Origin: Croceivirga radicis
Lineage (GTDB): Bacteria; Bacteroidota; Bacteroidia; Flavobacteriales; Flavobacteriaceae
Length of the DNA stretch: 64,000 nt
Direction: 5' to 3'
NCBI RefSeq assembly: GCF_002072105.2
Contig: NZ_MTBC01000001.1
Coordinates: 310,001 to 374,000, forward strand
Position 1 is the stretch's first letter. Every line of letters begins with the position of its first letter. This document shows, in pieces, positions 37,013 to 49,000 of the stretch. A program made the translations under genes and the position numbers. Below the pieces are notes generated by a model. The model was not told the DNA's origin. It ran no database searches and worked only from the letters and a program-made list of their open reading frames with translations.

Positions 37013-40000
37013 ATGAGTAAGCCCCTACTAACCAAGTTACTCTTTGTAACCCTATGCCTCTTTACCCTGCAATCAATATTTGCACAAGTAAAGAACAATT
37101 TTGATCCAAGATATAACGACAACCTAAGAGGTGATTTAACCTTAATAGGAAATAATATTGTTAACCGGGATGATGGTACTTCTACTACAGAGCCAGAAGA
37201 TCCCTATAACACCACGGGCTTTAGGCTTGTCTATTATAGAGGGCGACTCTATAGAGTTCCAAACGCTACTGCTAACGATAGCTTTGACATGCAGTACATA
37301 GATGTGGATAATGATCCTTCCACTTTTAGTTCAAGTAGCGCAGATTTAAACGTACCAGACACAGATTGTTCTAGAGTAAGATATGCAGGTTTGTACTGGT
37401 CTGCTGTTTATGTTAATACCAACAGAAATGGCATAGATCAAGTACGTTTGCGTACACCTGGATCCACTAATTACATAGACATAAATGCCACAGAGGTGTT
37501 ATTTGATGGGCAAGGAGATGCGGATTTTGGTTATTATAGTCCTTATGCCTGTTATGCAGATATTACAGGGTTAATTACAGGTCTCGCAAACCCGAATGGT
37601 GAATATACCGTGGCCAATATTTTGGCTAGTAATGGGGGAGGTATCTCTGGAGGAATTTCCGGAGGATGGACCATGGTGGTAGTTTATGAAAACCCAAACT
37701 ATCCAGGTAAATATATAACCACTTTTGATGGTTACGCAGGTATAAAATCTGGGGAAAGTTTAGATATTCCAATTACTGGTTTTACAACTTTACCAGCTCC
37801 GTTTCCTGTTAATGCACGTTTAGGCGTTAGTACCTTAGAAGGTGATAATAACATTGAAGGAGACGGCCTAGCTTTTAGAGCAAACATGAACGGTGGTTTT
37901 ACCCCGTTGGGCAATGGTGCCAACCCAAATAATAACTTCTTCAATAGTAATATTACCTTTGAAGACAACGTAATCATGGACCGTAACCCAAACAGTATTA
38001 ACACACTAGGTTGGGATATAGACCATTTTACCATACCAAACACGCTTAATAACGTAATTCCAAATGGAGAAACAGGTGCTGTTTTAAGAGCTTCTTCTTC
38101 CCAAGATAAATACGATATCTTTTTTACTTCTTTTGATGTAGAGATTATTGAACCCAATATTCTGCTGACCAAAACTGTGGAAGATATTGGTGGTAATGAT
38201 ATTACAGGACAGGGTGTAAATCTTGGACAGTTATTAGACTATGTATTAACTTTTGAAAATACAGGAAACGATGATGCAATTAACTACCAAATAAGAGATG
38301 TTTTACCCATAAACGTAACCTTAGATGAGAGTAGTATAGTTATGCCTTCTGGCGTTACCTACACGTTCGATGCACCCTCAAGAACCATTACATTTAATGT
38401 GCCGGATAGTTTGGTAGAAGAATTTGATCCAGCATCGACTATTCGAATGCGCGTTCAAGTTGCGGAAAACTGTTTCGACTTTATTAATGCCTGCTCAGAT
38501 TTAATTGAAAACCTTGCCTATTCTACGTATAGAGGTGCTATTAACTCTGCAACCATTACAGATGATCCTTCAGTAACCGATTTTGATAATTGTGGATTTG
38601 TAACCCCAGGGGCAACCAACTTTTTATTGGACGATTTAGAAAATTGTGATTATTCTAGAACCGTGTTGCTTTGTGGTGAAGATGTCTTGTTAGACTCCGG
38701 TGATAATTTTGATAATTACATCTGGTATATAGACGAAAACGGAGATAGATTAATAGACGCAGGAGACACGGTAATTACTGATGCCGATAGCGATAATGAC
38801 CCTAGTACCATAGTGGTTACCGAACCGGGAGTCTATATTGTAGATAAGCAAGTTGCAGATCCTTGTAAAGGTTTTCAAGAAATTATAACTGTAGAATTAT
38901 TTGGACAAACACAAAGTAACCCAATTACTGCGCTAATTAACGATACTACAAATACAGTTGAGGGTAATATTCTTGTTTGTCCAGATGATGGGGAAGAATT
39001 ACCGGAAATCTTTTTGTGTGGTCTTAACGATGTAGAACCCATTCAAATTAATATCCCTGATGCGGTAAGCATTGTTTGGCAACAATTAGACGAAGCTAGT
39101 TGTGCCGAAGCCAATACAGATTGTGCCAACAAAAATAACACCTGTACTTGGAACCAAGTAGAGACTGGTTTTACCTATAACGCTTCAGATGCTGGCCAAT
39201 TTAGGTTACAGATCAACTATGAAGATGGTTGTTTTAGTAGGTTTTACTTTAACGTATTTAAAAATCCTTTAGACCCACAGGTAGAAACACAAGATATCAT
39301 GTGTGGTGTAGATGGCTTTATTCGTGTTACCAACATGCCGGTTAATTACGAATATCAATTGGTAAATGATGCTACAAATGCAATTATAACTCCATATAGT
39401 GCTGGCCAAGGCCCAGAATTTCCAATTGATCAGAACGGTGCCTACCGTGTAGAAATGAGACAAATTGGTGTTACTGGCGGTTGTGAATTTGTATTAGATA
39501 ATATTGGTATAAGAGAACGAAATGTTAGTATCACAACAGACATTAACAATGTTAGTTGTAATGGTCTAGGCTCTATAAACGTTTCCCTATTAGATGCAGA
39601 TGTACAGTATTACTACAGTTTAATACAAGGCGGAACGGAAGTAGATAGTTTTGGCCCCTCTGATGATAACAATTATACTTTTGAGAATAAGGCTGCAGGA
39701 GATTATACGGTACGTGTAACTACGGACGCAGGATGTGATTTAACTCAAGATGTTACAATTTTAGATGAATCTGATTTAGAACTAGAAGCAGTAATATCGC
39801 AACACATTTCTTGTAGGGAAGGTAATATTCAGATGAACTCTACAGGTGGGCAAACGCCACATACCTATGCCATTTATGAGTTTGTAGATGAAAGTGGCAC
39901 AACCGTTACTTCTTATAGTGATCCTTCTAACGTTCCTAACAGTGAATTTCAAACAAGTGTAATCTTTGATATTCTTATACCGGGCACCTATACTTTTGTG

Positions 40001-43000
40001 GTAGTAGATAGAAACAATTGTTTTGCTTTCTCCAACCCAGTAGAAATCGTATTAGTTCCATCCGTAGAATACACCACCAGCTCACAAGATGAAAGTTGTT
40101 TTGGTGCAAACGATGGTAGTATTAATATAAATTTGGTTACCTCCAATGGATACAATGTTACCTATTATTTGGAAGATGAAAATGGAAATCAATTAGCTAG
40201 CAACAATTCTGGTCAGTTCTTGAATTTAGCCCAAGGAGATTATGATGTAATCATAGATCAACGTAAAGGAAATACCCAGTGCGATTTTGTGGAGTCTTTC
40301 ACCATTGGTGGCCCTACAAGTGCGGTTACTGGTGATATAGCTTTGATTCAAGATTATACTTGTTTACAAAATGGAATTATAGAAGCACAAAACGTTACGG
40401 GTGGAGATGCACCGTATGAATACAGCATAGACGGTGTTAACTTTGTAAGTGGAGTAGGGGCAGAACGTTTTAGCAACCTTACGGATGGTACTTATAGAAT
40501 TACCATTAGAGATGCCAATAATTGTACGTTTATTACAGACCCTATTACCTTATTGCCACTTAATCCGCCTACAGATTTAGATTTTACGGCTAGTGCAGTT
40601 ACCTGCCCAGACAATACATCCAATGTTACTGCAACGGTAACCGCGGGTACGGCTCCTTTCGTTTTTGAAATAATTGCGCCTTCTTCGGTTACTCCTGATT
40701 CTGCTTCTGGGTCTACCGCAACTTTTAATAACTTAAGCCCAGATACCTATAACTTTAGAGTTACGGATAGTAGAGGTTGTGTGTATACGGAAACCTTTAC
40801 CATTGCTCCAATCACTCCAATAAATGTAATTGGTCAATTAGAGAGTAATATTAGTTGTTTAAATGCAACAGACGGTGAGGCAAGGTTTATGGTAAATGGC
40901 TTTAGTACCAACTATAATTATACCATTACAGGACCACAAACTTTTAATGGTACCAATGAAACGAACACCACTATAGACCTGACTAACCTAGCGGCAGGTA
41001 CCTATACTATTTCGGTAACGGATAATACCACCAATTGTACCGATACGGCATCGGTTACTGTGGAGGCACCAACAGCACAATTAGCCATTTCTATTGTAGA
41101 AACACAACCAACTTGTATAACAGACGGAAGTGTAGCTGTAACAGCAAGCGGAGGTTGGGGTAGTTATACCTACACCTTAACAAACCCAGATACCACAGTA
41201 TTTGGTACCAATACTACCGGCTCTTTTAACGGATTAACACAAACTGGACAATATACGGTACAAGTAGAAGATGCAAACGGTTGTATAGTTCCTGGTAATT
41301 TTACCTTAAACGCAGCTATAGCACCCGTTTTAGAACTAGTTCCTAACGATTTTTGTTATGATAATACAACCGGATTAACGCTAACCGCAAATGTAACTAG
41401 TGGTGGCGACGGCAATTTTGAATACAGTATTAACGGAGGTGCTTTTTCTAGCAATAATAGTTTTATAAATCTTTCTGCAGGTACATATACCGTGACTGTA
41501 CAAGATGGAAAATCTTGTACCGATACAGAAACAATTACAATTAACCCACAACTAACGGTAACAGCCACGGCAAGCAATATCACTGCTTGTGCTACCTCTA
41601 CTACCGTAGATATTACGGCTGCGGGTGGTGATGGTAATTATGTATACGCAGTTGTTTTAACGGGTACTACTCCGGCTGCCACAGATTTCTCAACAACAAA
41701 TCCGACAACAGTTAACGCTACAGGTACTTATGATGTTTACGTAAGGGATAATTCAGGTAATACAGATTATTGCGAAGCAGTAGATACGATAGTAATAAAT
41801 CAAGACCCTGCCCTTAATTTATCGATTTCTAATACAGCAATATTGTGTAGCGGTGATGCTTCATCAACACTTACGGTAACTATTACAGGCGGTGAAGGTC
41901 CATATACCTACAGCATTGACAATGGTGCAACCTATCAACCAGAAAACACATTTGATAACCTTGCTGCAGGTAGCTACCATGTTAGGGTTAGAGATGCTAA
42001 CACTTGTGAAATAGACCAGATTAATAACATTTCTGAACCATTACCTTTAAGCGCTTCTGCAGCAGTAGCACAACTGGCAGAGTGTAACCCTAGTGGTGCA
42101 GAAATAAGAATTACAAACGTAATTGGAGGTACAGCTCCCTATACCTATAGTTTTGATGGTGGTACCACGTATGGCGCAAGTTCTATAGAAAATCTTTTAC
42201 CAGGAGACCATACATTATTTGTAAGGGATGCAAATAATTGTACTTACCCTATGACAGTTACCGTACAGCCAGAACCAACCCCACCTAATGCAACGGCTAC
42301 AGTGGATTATGAGTGTGATGGTGAAGGTATAATTACAATTACACCAGACAGTGCAGATTTTGACTACACCTATTTAATAGATGGTACCCCAAATACGCCT
42401 GATACTTCTAATATTTTTAATAACGTACCTACTGGTAATCATACAATAACAGTAAATTATACCAGTAATATTGCACCAACGCCAAGTATACTTTTAACTG
42501 AAAACTTTGGTGCGGGTGCCAATACCCCAATTAGTGAAATTGATCCAGCATATTGTTATGAACCTCAAGACGGTTCTACAAGTTTATGTGGCTTTGGAAC
42601 GGATACACATATCCAAGATGGTGAATATTCTGTTACCAACTTGATAGTTAATCCTTACGGTTCTTGGAGGTCCCCTAGTGATCATTCTGGACTAGCCAAT
42701 GGCAGATTTCTAGCAATAAACGTAGGAGGTGTGGCCGGTGTAGGTGGTATTGTATATCAAAAAACTGGTGTTGAGGTTATACCAAATCAAGATATCGAGA
42801 TATCCTTATGGGCATTTAACCTATTAAGAACAGGTTCAACTGGAGGTGATCCTTCTATAGAAATTCAATTGGTAGATGGTAGTGGTACCATTATTGCCAG
42901 TACTACAACAGGTAATATTCCTAAAAACAGTAATGCTAATGATTGGCAGAACTATACGGTTAATTTAAATCCTGGTGCCAATGCCAATTTAGATATCGTA

Positions 43001-46000
43001 ATAAGAACTAACTCTGCAGTTACACAGGGTAACGATATTGCTATAGATGACATTCAAGCATTACAATATCCAGAGGCATGTCCTTCTAGTATTACCCTAG
43101 ATGTTCTAGTAGAAGAAGGTAATGAACTAGCTGCTAGTATTACCAATTTTACCAACATCAGCTGTAATACCGGTAGTGATGGTGCAATTACCTTTCAAGT
43201 AGAAAACTTTGATACTACCAATGGTTACGAATACCAAGTAAACGGTGGTGGTTACATAACCACAACTAATGCCAGTGTAACCCTACCAAACTTAACAGCA
43301 AACACCTATGTTATTGATGTTAGGGATATCAATGATAATAGCTGTGCTATACAACTTACACAAGTTTTAACGGAGCCAACTTTAGTGGAAGTAACGGCTA
43401 CATTAGATGCACAAGTTACCTGTACTGCTGGGGCAACCATTACGGCAAATGCTACTGGAGGTACCCCCAATTATACGTACCAATTAGAAGATAATGCAGG
43501 TACACCAATAACCAACTTCGATTTTGCTACTAATGGTACCAATACCGTTTTTTCAGATTTGGCAGCTGGTACCTATATAGTACGTGCAAGAGATACCAAT
43601 GGTTGTGAAGATGTAATTGATTCTCCCATAGTAGTAAATGCACCTGCCGTGTTAACATTTATTACAACTGCCACTGCTTGTTATAGTGGTGCTAATGATG
43701 GACAAGTAATTGTTAACGTAACTGCTGGTAATGGCGACTACTTATTTAGTTTGAATGGTGGACCGTTTATAGCGCCTGTACCATCAACATTAACAACATA
43801 TACTTTTGATAATTTAGGTCCAGGTACGTATACGGTAGATGTTATTGACGCATCTGGTTGTACGGCACCGCAACAAAGTGTTACTATTACAGACCAATTG
43901 GTTGCAAACGCTGTACTAAACCAAGATTTAACTTGTTTGGTTGATGCACAAGTAACCATAAATACCACAGGTGGTTCTGGTACTTATTCGTACGAATGGT
44001 CTAATGATGGCGGAACTACATATAATACAACTGGATTTACTGGGAATGTTTTTACAACCAATGTAGCCGGTACGTATCAATTTCAAGTAACGGATACTAC
44101 CAGCCCAACATCTTGTAGCGTGGTTACCAATACTGTGACCATTACACCTGCTGTACAACCAGTAATAAGCTCTGTAACGCCAACTCACATTTTATGTCAT
44201 GGAGAAAGTACTGGTGCTTTAGATGTGGTTATTGATACTTCTATAGGAGTGCCTCCTTATGTTATAAATGTAGTTGAAACCGGTTCTGGTACTATCTACA
44301 ATACACAAACTACCGGATTACCGGCAGGGGATTACCAAGTAACTATTACAGATGACAAAGGTTGTGTGTCTAATCCTTTCTTGGTAACCATTAATCAACC
44401 AGATGTTATTGATTATGATGTTGATAGTCAACCAATAACATGTGATAATATAGGAGGAAATACTATTCCTGGTTCTATTTCAATTGAAAATACGACTGGG
44501 GGAACAGCAGAATATACTTATTATTTAACTGGTAATAATGGCTTTACGGATAGCCACACCACTACAGCAAGCAATCGAGATTATACTTTTACCATTTTAG
44601 AATTTGGAATTTATCAAATAGATGTTGTAGATGCCAATGGTTGTGCTGCCTTTACTACAGAAATAATAGCATCACCACCAACTGATTTAGATATTACAGT
44701 AAACACTACTCCTACAAATTGTACAGATGGAGGAACCGCAATAGTAGAGGTAGATCCAGCACTGACAACGGGCAGTGGTAGTTATGAATTTGGAATTTTA
44801 GAAACTATAACTTTTCCATACACTACTAACTGGTTTAGTAATGGAACAAATATTATAACTTTCTCTTCTGCTGACCCAGATACCGGTACCTATTTAACAC
44901 CAGGTATTACCTATACCTTTGTTGTTCACGATTTAGTAACAGATTGTTATTATTTTAAAGAAGCAGATACACCAATAGATACACCTTCTAACTTAACAAA
45001 TACATTGGATGTTGTTGCTAATGTTAGTTGTACAGGAGCGGCAGATGGTAACGTAACATTCACTTTTGATAATTATGATGTAGGAGCTACGGCTATTGAC
45101 TATGAAATATTTTATCAACAATCTAATGACCCTATAACCCCTATGCCAATAAATGGTTCTTCGCCAGTTTCTGGACCCGTTACACCAGTAACAATTTCAA
45201 ATTTAGGTCCATTGGCTCCAGGTGAATATTATATTTTACTTACTGAAGTGGGAGGTGCAAATGCAGGTTGTAGTGTCTTTGGAGGTGAATTTACCATAAG
45301 GGAATCCGTAAACTTATTATCAGTAGACGTTACATCACCAACAAACGATAATTGTAATCTTAATGCGGGTGTTATAACTGCCACAGGAAGGTTTGGTACC
45401 GCTCCTTATGAATATCAATATTTACCTGATACTGCAGCAGCTCCTTTAGCCACAGATGCTGGCTGGACTACCAATACTAGTGCTAATGTAGAAGCAGGAG
45501 ATTATATCGTTTATGTAAAAGATGCTTATGCTTGTATCCAGCAAGCACCAATTACCGTTTTAGAAGATGTACGCCCAGAAATAACGCTTGCTATAGTAGA
45601 TGAATGTGTTGCTGAAGGTAGTTTTGAGGTATTGGTAACCCTTGATAATCCAGCAGCTGCTAATGCTCCTTTCCAAATAAGCATTAACGGTGGTGCTTAC
45701 CAAAACTTTACATTCAATGCAAGTAATGAATATACGGTTACTGGTTTAAGTTCTGGTTTAACCCAAACCATAAATGTTAGGGATGTAAATGGCTGTGAGG
45801 ATTCAGATACCATAGATATTTATCCTCCTTTACAATTTAATGCTCGTTTAACCACTGCTTTGGATTGTGAACCTGCACCTGCAAACAATGCAGAGATTAC
45901 TATTGATGTATTAGCTGGTTCTGGTTCTTATGATTATGCAATTGATGGTCCTGGCACGGTAGACCAAGCACAAACAAACATGGTTGGTTCCAGTGTTGTT

Positions 46001-49000
46001 TGGACGGATGCTAGCGTAGCTGGTGATTATGATATTACCGTGTATGATACCAGTACGGCAATTCCTTATTGTTTGGGTACAATTACTGTAAATGTGCCAG
46101 CTGCGGTACAACCTGTATTTACGCATACACCTACAGATGTTACTTGTAACGGAGGTGCAGATGGTACTATCCAATTATTTGAAACAAATACGGGTATTAA
46201 TCCATTAACTTATACCATTTCACCAGCTGTTGGTTCTTTCAATAGTACAACATTAACTTTTGAGAATCTACCGGCAGGTACATATACAGTTACTGGTACA
46301 GGAACCAATGATTGCGAGTTGGTTATCAACAATATTGTTATAGATGAACCTACGCCGGTATCCATAGATACTGTAACTACTACAGATTTCCTTTGTACCA
46401 ACGGTAATAATGAAAATAACGCTACTATAAGCGTAGATGCCATTACCGGTGGTAGCGGTACTTATGTGCGTTATGAATTTATAGAAGAAGATGACCCTAA
46501 TACAGTTCCTGTAGAAACACCCGTAATTGTACAAAACGGAAATAACCCAGTACTTACCGTAACCGATTTTGCTGGTGGGGTATATACCATTAATGTGTAT
46601 GATTCTGCAGGATGTATGGACAGCACTACCGCTACAATAGTTCCTTTTGATGAATTACAAACGGCTACAGCTGCCATTACCAATCCGTTGAGTTGTTCTC
46701 CAGGTTCAGATGGTGAGATAACTATAACAGTAACCTCAACAGCCAACGATGTTAATCAATATGAATATAGTATCGACAATGGTGCAACTTGGCAAAATAC
46801 TGGCAATAGCGCTACACCTAATGTATTTGGTGGTTTAACCGCAGGTACCTATAATTTCTTGGTAAGACATCTAGTAACGGGTTGTACTATTAGTACTTCT
46901 GAAACCCTTACAGACCCTAACACGTTTACCATAGACGTAGACGTGGTTAGTGATGTAATTTGCTTTGGAACGGCTACGGGTGAAGTTACCTTTGAATTGA
47001 TAGATGCAACCTATACTAGCGGATTCTCTTGGGAGATATTCAATACCAATGGTACACCAACCAATCAAGGTGACGATACCTCTGAGGGTACTGGTTCAAT
47101 AGCCACTACAGGTCCTACAGCTGGTATTAATTTACCTGCAGGTAGCTATTACGTAGTAATTACGCAAGATAATTTCCCAACCTGTGAAAATACACAGGCC
47201 TTTACCATTGCTGGTCCTAATGCTGCTATTACCGCAAACCATACAACAACACCAATAACCTGTATGTCTGCTTTATTGGATGATGGTAGTATTACCATTA
47301 CCAATGTACAAGGCGGTTGGGGAGGCTATACCTACTTTGTAGGTGCAGATGGTGTTATACCAACAGCTACGGATTTTGTAACTAATGCTTCTTTTGGTAA
47401 CCTAACTGCTGGTACGTATGATGCTTGGGTAAGAGATAGTGAAGGTTGTGAACAATTGGTACAAGATGATATCGTCCTAACCAATCCAACCCCAATCCAA
47501 GCTACTTTACTAGTAACCAATGACAACTGTACCAACTTTGAGGGCGAATTAGAAGTAGTTGGTATACCGGTAACAGACCCAGTTAGTGGTGGTCAAGGTA
47601 GCAACTACACCTACCAATTATTCAGAAATGGTACTGCATTTGGTTCTCCACAAACCAGTACCACCTTTATAAACTTAGGCGAAGGTAATTATGAAGTGGT
47701 AGTGTTAGACCAATGGGGTTGTACTTCTACTACTAATGCCGAGTTGCTATATGATGAAATGAACATTAGTACCACGGTAGATAAACAAATAGACTGCTCT
47801 ATAACGCCTGCTGGTACAATTACGGTTAACGTAAACGGTGGCTCTGGTAACTATAATTTTGAAATGACCGTACCTAATACAGGTGCTGTTATAAACCAAA
47901 ACACAGGTACTTTTAATAATTTGACTGAAGTTGGTGTGTATACTTTTGTGGTTACTGATACAGATACTAACAATCCTGTTTGTACTAGAACCATAACCCA
48001 AGAATTGGTAGCACCTAGTACTACTACATTGGATACACCTATTGTTTCAGATGTTTCTTGTTTTGGTTTGGCAGATGGTAGCATTACCGTTGTACTTGCC
48101 GCAACTGCGCCAGGTATTAATGAAGATGCTCCTTACAGTTATAATTTATATGATAATACAGGAGTGCTTATTACTGGTCCACAACCTAATCCAACTTTCA
48201 CTGGTTTGGCTGCTGGTTTCTATCAAATTGAAGCGGTTTCTGCTAAAGAATGTGCATCTGTACGTACTACAGTAGAGGTAGAGCAGCCTACAGCTTTAAG
48301 TGCAACTGAAATGGTAACTGCATTTGCATGCGCACCAGACAATAGTGTAAATACAGCTACTTTAACTATAACAGCTACAGGTGGTACATCGGCTTATTTA
48401 TATAGCATAGATGGTACTAATTATCAAACTCAAAATACCTTTGAAATTATTGATAATGGTACTGTACAAACTATTACTTATTATGTTAGAGACGCCAATG
48501 GATGTCCGTTTACAGATAGTGTAACCGTAAATCCAATTAATACATTTAGCGCAACTGTAGCACAAGATGTACAAATTTCTTGTGCGGTAAGTGAAGAAGT
48601 AACCATTACGGTTAATGATAATGGTGATGTTAGCAACGTATACACGTTTGAACTACTGCCTATTGGTAATACAGCAGCAACCTTAACTGGTACACCTGCC
48701 TATAACCAAGCATCATTTGAATTAACAGAAGTAGGTTCTTATACCTTCCGAGTTACAGATACAGCTACTGGTTGTTATTTTGATACCACAGCTTATGAAA
48801 TTGCACCCTATGATACCATTGATGTAATTGCTACAGCAACAGCTCAATCTATTTGTTATGGCGATACTTCTGGTGAAATTACTATAGATGTATCGGGTTA
48901 CAACGGTACTTATGATTATACTGTATATAATCAAGATGGAACGGCTACAGCTATAAACGGTAGTGGAAATACAACTACCAATCCTTTAGTGATTACAGGT

